A stretch of 64,000 bases of DNA from Nitratidesulfovibrio termitidis HI1 (GCF_000504305.1 NZ_KI632512.1:3831539-3895538); one strand, 5' to 3'. Counted from the first letter of the stretch, positions 38,065 through 47,011 are shown. A program made the numbers and translations. The notes: generated by a model from the sequence alone, not told the origin.

Positions 38065-40329
38065 ATGGCCACCAAAATTGGCGTCTATTTCGACCAGTCG
38101 AGCATCGGCGGCGGTCTCGACCTTGAGTCCCTTGCCGACACCGTGGGCGGCAAATGGGGCGATCTCACGCCGGTCTGCAAGGTCTTTCCCGTCCTTGCCG
38201 ACAAGAAGGCGCGTGACGAGATCGCTGCCGACATCGAGGAAGAAGGGCTGGACGGCGTGCTGCTGTGCGGCGCTTCGCCCCGCGTGGACTGGGACCTCTA
38301 TGACTTCGACGGCGTGCTTGTGGACCGCGTGAACCTGCGCGAGCAGGGCGTGATGAGCTACAAGAACCCCGACGGCTCGCTGGCCGACCCCGAAACGGCC
38401 CCCGAACTGCTTGAAATGCTGGTCACCGACTACGTCAACATGGGCGTCGTGCGGCTGCAGAAGACCACCGAGCCCGACGGTTCGCCCTCCGAGGGCGTGC
38501 GCCGCATCCTGGTGCTGGGCGGCGGCTGGACCGGCCTGACCGCAGCGGTCAACGGTTCGCTGGCCGGGCATGAAGTGGTGCTGGTGGAAAAGGACGAAGT
38601 CCTGGGCGGCCGCGCCCTGGGCCTTCTGAAGACCGTGCCGCTCAGCCACCCGTACACCGACGTGCACGACACCGGCATCGAAAAGAAGATCGCCGCCGTG
38701 CAGGGTGACGACAACATCACCGTGTACACCAAGGCCACGCTGGCCAAGCTGTCCGGGCAGCCCGGCGACTTCACCGCCACCATCGCCCTTGCTTCCGGCG
38801 AACAGGAAGTGAAGGTTGGCGCAGTGGTGCTGGCCACCGGCTGGCAGCCGCAGGACACCAAGGTGCTCGAACCCTTCGGGTACGGCAGCCTGCAGAACGT
38901 GGTGACCGCCGCCGAATTCGAAAAGATGGCCAAGACGGGTGCCATCACCGCCCGCCGCGTGGCCTTCATCCTGAACACCGCGCTGGCAGAACCCGCCGAT
39001 CCCTACGCCGAACTGTGCGCCCCCGAGGCCCCGGCCGAAGCCCCCGCCCCGGCGGAAGGCGAAGCCGCCGCCCCGGTCGTGAAGGACCACGAAAGCGTGC
39101 GCCACCTGCCCATCTCCAACGCCATCAGCAGCGTTGTTGCCCTGAAGCAGGCCGGTTACGTGTGTGACGCCTTCGAAGGCGGCCAGGCCTTCATCCTGTA
39201 CGACAGCATGGTGGTGCAGGGCATCCACGAGCGGTTCTACAAGGCCGCGCAGGATCGCCTGGGCGTCATGATGTCCAAGGCGGACATCCGCTCCGTCACC
39301 CAGGCCGCCGACGGCAGCCTGAACGTGCTGTGCGACCATACCCTGATCGGCGACGATATCGAGATCAACGTGGACATGGTGGTGCTGCCCACCGGCATCG
39401 TGCCCGCCACCGCGAAGGATCCCATCGTCAACTTCGACTACCGCCAGGGCCCGGCCTTCCCGGATCTGGAGCTGTTCGAAGGCTACGCCGACTCGAACTA
39501 CATCTGCTTCCCCTACGAAACCCGCCGCACGGGCGTGTACGCCGCCGGTTGCGTGCGCCAGCCCATGATGCTGGATGCCGCCGAGGAAGACGCCGTGGGC
39601 GCCACCATGAAGGCCATCCAGTGCATCGAATCCGCCAACAAGGGCGTTGCGGTGCACCCCCGCTCGGGCGACCTGTCGTACCCGCTGTTCAACTTCGTCC
39701 GCTGCACCCAGTGCAAGCGCTGCACCGAGGAATGTCCCTTCGGCGCGCTGGACGACGATGAAAAGGGCACGCCGAAGCCCAACCCGGCCCGCTGCCGCCG
39801 CTGCGGCACGTGCATGGGCGCCTGCCCCGAGCGCGTCATCTCCTTCGCCAACTACAATATCGACCAGATCGGCTCCATGATCCGCGAGATCAACGTGCCG
39901 CCGGACATGAAGAAGGGCGGCCCCCGCGTCATCATCCTGGCCTGCGAGAACGACGCCTACCCCGCGCTGGACATGGCCGCGCTGCGCGGCAAGCACTGGA
40001 GCCCGTACGTGCGCATCATTCCCGTGCGCTGCCTTGGCTCGGTCAACGCCATCTGGGTTGCCGACGCCATGTCCAAGGGCATCGACGGCGTGATGATGCT
40101 GGGCTGCAAGTACGGCGACGACTACCAGTGCCACTTCGTCAAGGGTTCGGAAATCTGCAAGCGCCGCAAGGAGAACATTGCCGAGACGCTGAACCGCCTT
40201 GGCGTGGAACCGGACCGCGTGGAGCAGTACGAAGTCGCCATTGACGAGTACGACAAGCTCCCCGGCGTGATCGAGGACTTCATGAACATGATCCTTGAGA
40301 AGGGTCCGAACCCGTTCAAGGGGTACTAG
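38065..40329 (+). CDS. qmoB: QmoB: HdrA-like flavoprotein with ferredoxin and MvhD-type domains
   Basis: 754 residues. An N-terminal region of about 145 residues precedes the FAD motif ILVLGGGWTGLTAAVNGSLA. An Ala/Pro/Glu-rich insert (PEAPAEAPAPAEGEAAAP) separates parts of the flavin domain. Two 4Fe-4S motifs, CTQCKRCTEECP and CRRCGTCMGACP, lie near residue 560-590. A C-terminal MvhD-like domain follows (VRIIPVRCLGSVNAIWVADA, MLGCKYGDDYQCHFVKGSE). The HdrA-MvhD fusion suggests a link to electron bifurcation or confurcation, as proposed for Qmo. Confidence 0.98.
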   Translation: MATKIGVYFDQSSIGGGLDLESLADTVGGKWGDLTPVCKVFPVLADKKARDEIAADIEEEGLDGVLLCGASPRVDWDLYDFDGVLVDRVNLREQGVMSYKNPDGSLADPETAPELLEMLVTDYVNMGVVRLQKTTEPDGSPSEGVRRILVLGGGWTGLTAAVNGSLAGHEVVLVEKDEVLGGRALGLLKTVPLSHPYTDVHDTGIEKKIAAVQGDDNITVYTKATLAKLSGQPGDFTATIALASGEQEVKVGAVVLATGWQPQDTKVLEPFGYGSLQNVVTAAEFEKMAKTGAITARRVAFILNTALAEPADPYAELCAPEAPAEAPAPAEGEAAAPVVKDHESVRHLPISNAISSVVALKQAGYVCDAFEGGQAFILYDSMVVQGIHERFYKAAQDRLGVMMSKADIRSVTQAADGSLNVLCDHTLIGDDIEINVDMVVLPTGIVPATAKDPIVNFDYRQGPAFPDLELFEGYADSNYICFPYETRRTGVYAAGCVRQPMMLDAAEEDAVGATMKAIQCIESANKGVAVHPRSGDLSYPLFNFVRCTQCKRCTEECPFGALDDDEKGTPKPNPARCRRCGTCMGACPERVISFANYNIDQIGSMIREINVPPDMKKGGPRVIILACENDAYPALDMAALRGKHWSPYVRIIPVRCLGSVNAIWVADAMSKGIDGVMMLGCKYGDDYQCHFVKGSEICKRRKENIAETLNRLGVEPDRVEQYEVAIDEYDKLPGVIEDFMNMILEKGPNPFKGY

Positions 40330-40342
40330 GAGGAGATGGAAA

Positions 40343-41497
40343 ATGGCTCAACCCGTCAGGATTCAACCCGATCTTGAGTTCGTCAAAGAACTGCAGGCAG
40401 TCGGTGGCGAATCGCTCAAGAAGTGCTACCAGTGCGCCACTTGCAGCGTGGCCTGCCCCATCTCCCCCACGAACAACCCCTATCCCCGCAAGGAGATGGT
40501 CTGGGCCTCGTGGGGCCTGAAGGACAAACTGCTGACCGACGTGGACATCTGGCTGTGCCACAACTGCGGCACCTGCTCCGACCTGTGTCCCCGCGGCGCC
40601 AAGCCCGGCGACCTGCTGGCCGCCCTGCGCAACATGACCTACGCGCGGCTCACCCAGCCCTCCATCGTGGGCAAGTGGCTGTCCTCGCCCCAGTACCTGC
40701 CCATCCTCATCGCCATTCCCGCCATCCTGTGGGCGGTGGTGTGGATGATCATGGCCGGCGTGAACGGTTCCGTCTTCCCCGAAGGCGAAATCGTGTACGG
40801 CAAGCTGTTCCCCGGCGACTTCACCATCGACCCCATCTTCGTGCTCACCTTCTTCACGGCGGTGGGCATCCTGTGGAAGGGGACGAAGAACCTTCTCGCC
40901 TCGTTCCAGCCCGAGGGGCGCACCATGATGCTCGGCAAGACCAAGCACTGGACGCTGCACCTCGTCGACGTGATTCTCGAGGAAGTGCTGACCCACTCCA
41001 AGTTCAAGGACTGCGGCGCGGACAAGTCCGACCGCAAGGTGGGCCACATGACCCTCATGTATGCCTTCGTCATCCTGGCCATCGTCACGGGTGTGGTGGC
41101 CGTGGGGCACTGGGGCGGCAAGGTGATTCCGGCCATCGAGATCCACACGCCCATGCCCCTGACCTTCCCGGTCAAGATCCTGGCGAACATCGGCGCGGTG
41201 ATGCTGCTGATCGGCCTCGCCGTGCTCACGGTGCGCCGCAGGGCCCTGGACCCCATGAAGACCGGTTCGAGCTACTACGACTGGTACCTGCTGGGCGTCA
41301 TCTGGGTTGTGGCCGTCACCGGCGTGCTCTGCGAACTGCTCCGCCTCGCGGGCATCGCTCCGGTCGCGTACAGCATGTACTACCTGCACCTTGTGGCGGT
41401 GTGGATGCTGTTCGCCTACCTGCCGTGGTCGAAGCTCGGCCACCTTGTGTACCGTACCGCCGCGCTCACCTACGTGCGCGCCATGGGCCGCCGCTAG
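40343..41497 (+). CDS. qmoC: QmoC: fused HdrC/HdrE-like membrane subunit
   Basis: The ATG at 40343 has TAGGAGGAGATGG upstream and gives 384 residues. The N-terminal cytoplasmic part has two 4Fe-4S motifs, CYQCATCSVACP and CHNCGTCSDLCP (HdrC-like). The C-terminal part has about six hydrophobic helices of the NarI/HdrE cytochrome b type, with His residues placed for haem b and quinone binding (for example AVGHWGGKVIPAIEIHTPMP and YYLHLVAVWMLFAYLPWSKL). It anchors the complex and contacts menaquinol. Confidence 0.98.
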   Translation: MAQPVRIQPDLEFVKELQAVGGESLKKCYQCATCSVACPISPTNNPYPRKEMVWASWGLKDKLLTDVDIWLCHNCGTCSDLCPRGAKPGDLLAALRNMTYARLTQPSIVGKWLSSPQYLPILIAIPAILWAVVWMIMAGVNGSVFPEGEIVYGKLFPGDFTIDPIFVLTFFTAVGILWKGTKNLLASFQPEGRTMMLGKTKHWTLHLVDVILEEVLTHSKFKDCGADKSDRKVGHMTLMYAFVILAIVTGVVAVGHWGGKVIPAIEIHTPMPLTFPVKILANIGAVMLLIGLAVLTVRRRALDPMKTGSSYYDWYLLGVIWVVAVTGVLCELLRLAGIAPVAYSMYYLHLVAVWMLFAYLPWSKLGHLVYRTAALTYVRAMGRR

Positions 41498-41581
41498 CGG
41501 CAGAGAAGGCGGCGCGCGAGGGTGCGCGCCCGGCCGGAACAACGAACCGAGAAGTCATTCTTCCGATATCAGGAGGCTGCA

Positions 41582-42325
41582 ATGTCTGACGAAGGTCGCA
41601 GAGTGTTCAAGATGGAAACCGTTCTCGGCCTGGTCGCCGGGAAAGCCGGTGCCGACGTGTCCGACCTGCTGGGCTACCTGGCCCAGCGCGCCCTGGCCAC
41701 CGAAGAAGAAGCCGCCGTCGCCCCCATGGCCAAGGGCTGGCTGTACAGCCAGAACCCCGCGTTCATGCAGTGCGGCGAAGCCGAGGGCAATTACGACGAC
41801 TGGGTGAAGAAGCAATGTGGCCGCCTGGGCGACAACGTTTCCCTGCAGCCCATTTCCGCCGCGGAACTGGCTGGCATCAGCGTGGTGCTGGACAAGATCG
41901 CCGCGCTGAAGGCCAACGTGGCCGACCTGGAAGAATCCGTCGCCGGGCTCGAGGCCCAGGTGAAGGACCTGACCCCCTTCAAGGGCCAGGCTGCCGACCT
42001 TGAGAAGAAGCTTGGCCAGTCCGAGCAGAAGGTCCAGAGCCTGAACGGCGACATCGCCAACCTGAAGAAGGAACTGGCGCCCTTCAACGGCAAGGTGGCC
42101 ATTGACGAGAAGGAAATCGAGTCCAGCGTGAAGGACATCGTTTCCCGCGCCGTCAAGGACGCCCTGAAGGCCCTGCCCGTGGCCGCCGCCGGCGCCGCTG
42201 GTGCGGCTGCCGCCGAAGGCGATGCCGCTGCCGGGTTCGATGCGCCCGCCGAGGAAACCGGCGGTGTGCCCGATACCTTCGGCTTTGGCGCTTCCGGCGC
42301 CAGCGACGACGGTTTCGGTTTCTAG
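41582..42325 (+). CDS. qmoD: QmoD, small soluble protein of the qmo operon
   Basis: 247 residues, with AGGAGG before the ATG and an 84-base gap after qmoC. Residues 1-100 are globular (MAKGWLYSQNPAFMQCGEAE). Residues about 105-165 form a clear coiled coil (VADLEESVAGLEAQVKDLTP, LEKKLGQSEQKVQSLNGDIA). The tail is Ala/Gly-rich and ends in GFGASGASDDGFGF. It has no cofactor motif. As I recall, it is conserved after qmoC in Desulfovibrio and needed for growth on sulfate, but its action is unknown. Confidence 0.85.
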   Translation: MSDEGRRVFKMETVLGLVAGKAGADVSDLLGYLAQRALATEEEAAVAPMAKGWLYSQNPAFMQCGEAEGNYDDWVKKQCGRLGDNVSLQPISAAELAGISVVLDKIAALKANVADLEESVAGLEAQVKDLTPFKGQAADLEKKLGQSEQKVQSLNGDIANLKKELAPFNGKVAIDEKEIESSVKDIVSRAVKDALKALPVAAAGAAGAAAAEGDAAAGFDAPAEETGGVPDTFGFGASGASDDGFGF

Positions 42326-42388
42326 TCGCCACGCGGTTTGAAGCCGCGAGGCGGCTGCGAGTCGCCAAGCGGTTTGTTATGAGAAGAG

Positions 42389-42421
42389 AGCGCCCGGTCG
42401 GTATGGCCGGGCGCTTTTTTT
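42389..42421 (+). terminator. Intrinsic terminator of the qmo operon
   Basis: Stem AGCGCCCGG (42389-42397) pairs with CCGGGCGCT (42407-42415) and runs into TTTTTTT. It lies 64 bases past the qmoD stop. The bases before it hold a short direct repeat, GTCGCCACGCGGTTT / GTCGCCAAGCGGTTT. Confidence 0.93.
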
Positions 42422-42469
42422 GTTTTGCGGAAGAAGAGAAGGGAGAAGAGATGAAAGGCGATGTCGAGC

Positions 42470-42935
42470 CTTGATGGGGGCGGTTTCTACGAAGACAGTC
42501 GTGCGTTGTTGAATACGCTCGATTTCGTTATGCCTCCGGCGGGCAAGGAGCCATGGAACGATGGCCCCTTGCATCCCCGCGTTCCAGGGCTCCGCCCCTT
42601 GGAACCCCGTGTCGTCATGCGCGGCGTTCCTGTGGTCGGCAGCTTCCCTGCGGCGCAGGGCGCCTCCGGGTGATCTGCCGACGGGAACGCCAATACGCGC
42701 ATGGCTCTCGCAGGCATGGCGGAGCAAGGGTGCCCGTACCTCAGGCATCCTGCACCGCATTCCCTGCCGGGCAGCTTCCCTCTGCCAAAGCGCCTTCGGG
42801 TGATCTGCCCGGCGGAATGCGATGTGCGCGGTGCTCTCGCAGGCTTGGCGACGCGAGGGTGCCATTACCTGCGCCCTCGCTGCGACGCATGTGCCGCCGC
42901 CAAGGCACGGCGTCACACGCTTCTACGCGTGGCAC
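42470..42935 (+). repeat. Multi-hairpin intergenic repeat, copy 3 (most complete)
   Basis: All modules occur in order: A (TTCTACGAAGACAGTCGTGC to TTTCGTTATG); B1 (GCCAT-GGAACG-ATGGC); B2 near 42575-42605; C at 42623-42691 (GGCGTTCC/GGAACGCC, GTCGGCAG/CTGCCGAC); D at 42757-42820 (GCATTCC/GGAATGC, CCGGGCAG/CTGCCCGG); and E (about 42885-42932). The 700-base gap between qmoD and rtcB holds no gene besides this. Unlike copies 1 and 2 it has no inverted partner. Confidence 0.88.
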
Positions 42936-43030
42936 GTCTCCTTTGAACATCAGGGGGGGAGCGCTTTGTCCTGCCGTTTTGTGTGAGGCGGAGCGGCGTG
43001 GAGAAGTTGGCGGGTGCATGAAGAGGACGG

Positions 43031-44488
43031 TCACCCCTTCAGCACCACCAGCGGGCGGAAATGGTCGATGATCCGTACCAGCACGCCGTCCTGCGCGGCC
43101 AGCACCTCAGCGATGGGTTTGTAGGCGTCCGGGGCCTCGTCCAGCACCCCTTTGTCGGTGCGGCAGGTAATGCCGCGCATCTGCGACTGGAACCGCTCCA
43201 GCGAAATGGTGCGTTGCGCCTGGTTGCGGGACATGCGGCGGCCCGCCCCGTGCGAGGCCGAGGACAGGTATTCGGCATTGCCTAGCCCTTCCGTGACGTA
43301 CACCCCGTCCCGCTGGTTGGCGGGAATGATGCCGGGCTGGCCCGGGTCCGCAGGGGTTGCGCCCTTGCGATGCAGCACCAGCGGCGTGCCGGATGGGCCG
43401 GGTTGGTCAAGAACCACAGCGTGGTTGTGGTTTTCGTTGACCATGCGGCCCAGCAGCAGGGAAATTTCCTGTTCGGAAAGAGGGGGGTGGGTGCAGGAAA
43501 CCGGAGAAGCCGGAGAGGCAGTGCCGGATGGGGCCGGGGTGGGCGTGGGGGAGTCGGGCGCGGAAGAAGGGGAAAGAGAGGCGGCGGCGCCGCTGGCGCG
43601 CTTGCGCGCGGTCCCGGCCAGTTGCCGGTGCACGTCGGCCAGTGCGCGCAGGGCGTGTTCCAGCATCAGGCGGCGGTTCAGCAGCGCGTAGTTCAGCGCC
43701 CAGTCCATGTCCTGCCGGTAGGCGCGGCCAAGGCGCGAATCCAGCGGGAACAGCCTGCCCTGCTTCATGTACCATGCCCCGATGTCCCAGCCGGAGCGGC
43801 GCGAGCCGGAATGCACGGTGACGCCTATCTCGCCGCGTTTGTTCACCCCCACTTCGAGAAAGTGGTTGCCCCCACCCAGGGTGGCCAATTGGATGGACTG
43901 GCGCGCATTGACCGCCTCGGTCAGTTGCGCGTCGCCGCTGGCGCTGGTGAAGCGTGGCAGGTCGTATTCGCCGGGTGCGCGGGTGGCCGTGCCCACGGGA
44001 ATGGCCAGCCGCAGCCGGTCGAACAGCAGTTGCCGCGCGGCCTCGTCGGGCAGCACCTCGTCCACGGGCAGGCCGGTATTCACGTGGCACATGCCGCAGC
44101 CGATGTCGTAACCCACGAAGCTGGGGCTGATGTGTCCGTCCAGCAGGGCCACCCCGCCGATGCACAGGTCGTAGCCCGCGTGGGCGTCTGGCATGACGGC
44201 CAGATGCACCATGCAAGGCAGGGACAGCGCGCTCTCGATCTGGTCCCGGGTGGCGGCATCAAGCCGGTCCGGCGGGATGGTCAGGGACAGGCGCGGCGGC
44301 GCGTGACGTACTCCGGTGCAGGTGGCGTAGGCCATGCGGTCGGCAGGGGGCGCGCCGGATGCGCGCCGCTGGCCGCGTTCACGGCGGGAATCGTCGGTGC
44401 GCGGTTGCGCGCCCTGCTTGCCGGTGTGCTCATTGCGCCCGTTGCGTCGGTCGCGCCCGTCGCGCGTGTTGTGTGTCTTGCGTCCCAT
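43031..44488 (-). CDS. rtcB: RNA-splicing ligase RtcB
   Basis: RtcB joins 2',3'-cyclic phosphate (or 3'-phosphate) and 5'-OH RNA ends with GTP and Mn2+. From the ATG at 44488 the product has 485 residues. Metal and guanylation residues are visible in MPDAHAGYDLCIGGVA, VGYDIGCGMCHVNT (Cys), LGGGNHFLEVGV, TVHSGSRRSGWDIG, NENHNHAVVL, HRKGATPADPGQPG and SHGAGRRMSR. A basic Arg/Gly/Asn-rich N-terminal lead of about 50 residues and a Ser/Pro/Ala insert before the NHNH region are extra. No rtcA or rtcR gene is adjacent. Confidence 0.95.
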   Translation of the reverse strand: MGRKTHNTRDGRDRRNGRNEHTGKQGAQPRTDDSRRERGQRRASGAPPADRMAYATCTGVRHAPPRLSLTIPPDRLDAATRDQIESALSLPCMVHLAVMPDAHAGYDLCIGGVALLDGHISPSFVGYDIGCGMCHVNTGLPVDEVLPDEAARQLLFDRLRLAIPVGTATRAPGEYDLPRFTSASGDAQLTEAVNARQSIQLATLGGGNHFLEVGVNKRGEIGVTVHSGSRRSGWDIGAWYMKQGRLFPLDSRLGRAYRQDMDWALNYALLNRRLMLEHALRALADVHRQLAGTARKRASGAAASLSPSSAPDSPTPTPAPSGTASPASPVSCTHPPLSEQEISLLLGRMVNENHNHAVVLDQPGPSGTPLVLHRKGATPADPGQPGIIPANQRDGVYVTEGLGNAEYLSSASHGAGRRMSRNQAQRTISLERFQSQMRGITCRTDKGVLDEAPDAYKPIAEVLAAQDGVLVRIIDHFRPLVVLKG

Positions 44489-44589
44489 GCCCCATCCATA
44501 GGGCAGGCGATGCGGGCGGGCAAGGCGTGAGCGCCCGTGCGCGGCGGGAAGGCTGCGGATATCGTGGCAGTCAGCGCCGCCAACGCTCG

Positions 44590-45042
44590 TCAGTGCGGGA
44601 TGGTGCCCAGTAGCCCATAGCAGGCGGCCAGCAGCAGGCACAGCGGCGTGTACAACCGGGCATCCCAGTGGGCGAAGGTGGTGGAGCGGATGCGCCGGAA
44701 CAGGCCGCAGTAGCGGAAGTCGCCAATGGCACGCACCACGAAGACGAAGGCCGCGCCAAGGCACAGCGTGGGAGCCACGCGCGGCGGCGGCAGGGGCAGC
44801 CAGCCCAGGGTCAGGCCCGGCAGCAGGGCCAGCAGGGCAAAGGCCAGGGTGACCACGCCGGTGAGCCCACGCGAGGGCGCGAACAGGGGGCGGCCACCCA
44901 CGGAATCGGGCGTGCGGGGAATGACCCTGTCGAGCCACAGGGTGGAGCCCAGCACCCATGCCCCGTGCAGCAGGGTGATGGCGGCAAGGCACGCGGTGGC
45001 GACAAGCGCGGCGGCGACGGAGAGCAGTGTGAGAATGGTCAT
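44590..45042 (-). CDS. DUF3995 family membrane protein
   Basis: 150 residues with four hydrophobic segments, starting MTILTLLSVAAALVATACLA. LHGAWVLGSTLWLDRVIP and the C-terminal FVVRAIGDFRYCGLFRRI and TFAHWDARLYTPLCLLLA match the DUF3995 pattern. The function is unknown. It lies about 100 bases upstream of rtcB and in the same direction, but no functional link is evident. Confidence 0.8.
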   Translation of the reverse strand: MTILTLLSVAAALVATACLAAITLLHGAWVLGSTLWLDRVIPRTPDSVGGRPLFAPSRGLTGVVTLAFALLALLPGLTLGWLPLPPPRVAPTLCLGAAFVFVVRAIGDFRYCGLFRRIRSTTFAHWDARLYTPLCLLLAACYGLLGTIPH

Positions 45043-45159
45043 GGACAGTGCATAGCACGGACGCGACGGTGCGTCATGCCGCTGGGGCGACGAGGGAATG
45101 ACGGCTGGGCTTTGCGTGCGGACGAGTGCGGCATGGCGCATCCCTTGCCGGAGCACATG

Positions 45160-45197
45160 AAAAGCCCCGGGCATGTCAGCGACACGTCCGGGGCCTT
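45160..45197 (-). terminator. Intrinsic terminator after the ahb/hemB-side gene
   Basis: On the minus strand, GCCCCGGACGTGTC pairs with GACATGCCCGGGGC (one wobble) across a 3-base loop and is followed by TTTTC. It lies 29 bases past the 45226 stop. Confidence 0.88.
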
Positions 45198-45225
45198 TGT
45201 CTGCACTGCGGTGTATTTCTGTTGG

Positions 45226-45735
45226 CTAGTCCGCCATCTGAAAATCCACCTTGATCTTGAACAGTTTGGTGGCGGGCAGGTTCAGGATGGGGATGCCCGT
45301 CTTTTCGGTGATTTCGGCCAGGGTGGCGCACACGCTGTCCCACGAAGGGCCGATGCAGGTGAACCAGATGTTGTATTCGTGGTTGCGCAGATAGTTGTGG
45401 GTAACGCCCACATGACGGTTCACCTCGGCCACGAAACCGTCCATGGCGTCGTCGGGCACCTTGGCCGCGCACAGCGTGGAGCGAAAGCCCAGCTTGGCCG
45501 ACTGGAAGTTGGCCCCCATGCGGCGGATGAGCCTGCGTTCCTTCATGGCGCGCACGCGGGCCAGCGCCTCGGCCTCGGTGATGTCGCACTTTTCGCCGAT
45601 GACGGCGTAGGGGCGCGATTCCAGCGGAAAGTCCGACTGGATCACGTCCAGGATGCGCTTGTCGATCTGATCCAGCGTGTCAGCGTCAGTGACAGCGGTG
45701 GGGGCCGTGCAGCGTTCGGCGTGGGATGCGGTCAT
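45226..45735 (-). CDS. Siroheme decarboxylase subunit (AhbA/AhbB, Lrp/AsnC-like)
   Basis: AhbA and AhbB form a heterodimer that converts siroheme to 12,18-didecarboxysiroheme. 169 residues, GGAGG before the ATG. The N-terminal winged helix reads LDQIDKRILDVIQSDFPLES and EALARVRAMKERRLIRRMGA. The C-terminal Lrp-type domain has NHEYNIWFTCIGPSWDSVCA and PATKLFKIKVDF. The histidine in VTHNYLRNHEYN fits substrate binding in this family. I cannot tell AhbA from AhbB by eye, and the partner subunit is not next to it. Confidence 0.85.
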   Translation of the reverse strand: MTASHAERCTAPTAVTDADTLDQIDKRILDVIQSDFPLESRPYAVIGEKCDITEAEALARVRAMKERRLIRRMGANFQSAKLGFRSTLCAAKVPDDAMDGFVAEVNRHVGVTHNYLRNHEYNIWFTCIGPSWDSVCATLAEITEKTGIPILNLPATKLFKIKVDFQMAD

Positions 45736-45745
45736 GATGCCTCCG

Positions 45746-47011
45746 TCAGCGGCACGCGCCGGTGCGCCTGGGGGTGTACGAGCACAGCGGTTCCTCGGCC
45801 AGGTGGTCGCCGCTCATGTTGTAGGCGCGCGCACGGCAGCCGCCGCACACCTTGTGGTATTCGCACGGGCCGCACTTGCCGGTGTAGGCTTCCTGATCGC
45901 GGAACTGCTTGAAATGGTGTGTGTTGCGCCAGATTTCAGGGAAGGGCGTTTCGCGCACGTTGCCGCAGTCCAGCTCCAGATAGCCGCACGGCTGCACCTG
46001 ACCCACGTGGCTGATGAAGCAGAACCCGATGCCGCCAAGGCAGCCGCGCGTCAGGGCGTCCATGCCGAAGGTGTCGGGCGTGACGGCCACGCCTTCTTCC
46101 TTGGCCCGCTGGCGCATGATGCGGTAGTAGTGCGGCGCGCAGGTGGCCTTCAGGTGCATGGAGGTGGTCTTGCGGAAGTCGTAGAACCAGTTCAGCACTT
46201 CCTCGTATTCCGTGGCGGAGATGACCTGGTCGCCAAGGCCCGCCGCGCGCCCGGTGGGCACCAGCAGGAAGATGTGCCACGCCGCCGCGCCGATGCGCTC
46301 GCACAGCTTGAAGATGTCCTTGAAGCTGCCGAGGTTGTCGCGGGTGACGGTGGTGTTGATCTGGAATTCGATGCCCGCCTGCTTCAGGTATTCGATGCCC
46401 CGCAGGGACGCGTCAAACGCGCCGGGCACGCCCCGGAAGGCGTCGTGGCTGGCGGCGTCCGGCCCGTCGATGGAGATGGAGCAGCGCTGCACGCCCGCTT
46501 CCTTCATCCTGGCGGCCGTTTCCGGCGTGATCAGGGTGCCGTTGGGCGACATGACGCAGCGCAGGCCAAGGCCGGTGGCGTACGCGATAAGCTCGTACAC
46601 GTCGTGCCGCATCATGGGGTCGCCCCCGGTAAAGATGATGATGGGGTTGCCCACCTGCGGAAAGGTGTCGATGAGCGCCTTGGCCTCGGCGGTGGAGAAT
46701 TCGCCGGGATAGGGTTCCTCGTGCGCTTCGGCCCGGCAGTGCTTGCAGGCCAGGTTGCACGAGCGGGTCACTTCCCACGCGATGAGCTTGCAGGTGGGGG
46801 TGCCGTCGGGCAGGGTGCGCGGCATCTGCGGCGCGCCCACGCCGGCGGGATGTCCGCCCGGATGGCCGGTGGGATGTCCGCCCTGCGGGCTGGCGGGATG
46901 ACCGCCCATGCTGGCGGGATGCCCGCCGCCGGGATGTTCACCCATGCCTGCGGGATGCCCGCCCTGCGGGCCGCCCTTGCGTTCGTCGCCGGGGTGTTGC
47001 GGATGGCTCAT
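45746..47011 (-). CDS. ahbC: Didecarboxysiroheme deacetylase AhbC (radical SAM) with His/Gly-rich N-terminus
   Basis: AhbC removes the acetyl groups of 12,18-didecarboxysiroheme to give Fe-coproporphyrin III. 421 residues; the ATG is one base after the hemB stop. The radical SAM cluster is CNLACKHC, with FTGGDPMMR as the GGE-like SAM site. A C-terminal SPASM-type auxiliary cluster region has CLGGIGFCFISHVG and CGPCEYHKVCGGCRARAYN. Residues 8-62 are unusual: repeated GGHPAG/GGHPAS/GGHPTG units with at least eight His. Confidence 0.9.
   Translation of the reverse strand: MSHPQHPGDERKGGPQGGHPAGMGEHPGGGHPASMGGHPASPQGGHPTGHPGGHPAGVGAPQMPRTLPDGTPTCKLIAWEVTRSCNLACKHCRAEAHEEPYPGEFSTAEAKALIDTFPQVGNPIIIFTGGDPMMRHDVYELIAYATGLGLRCVMSPNGTLITPETAARMKEAGVQRCSISIDGPDAASHDAFRGVPGAFDASLRGIEYLKQAGIEFQINTTVTRDNLGSFKDIFKLCERIGAAAWHIFLLVPTGRAAGLGDQVISATEYEEVLNWFYDFRKTTSMHLKATCAPHYYRIMRQRAKEEGVAVTPDTFGMDALTRGCLGGIGFCFISHVGQVQPCGYLELDCGNVRETPFPEIWRNTHHFKQFRDQEAYTGKCGPCEYHKVCGGCRARAYNMSGDHLAEEPLCSYTPRRTGACR

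Noticed and set aside
43031..45058. RtcB read as a 675-residue protein from 45058
   Set aside because: The upstream part is a different frame over the DUF3995 gene; the ATG at 44488 begins the RtcB-like sequence.
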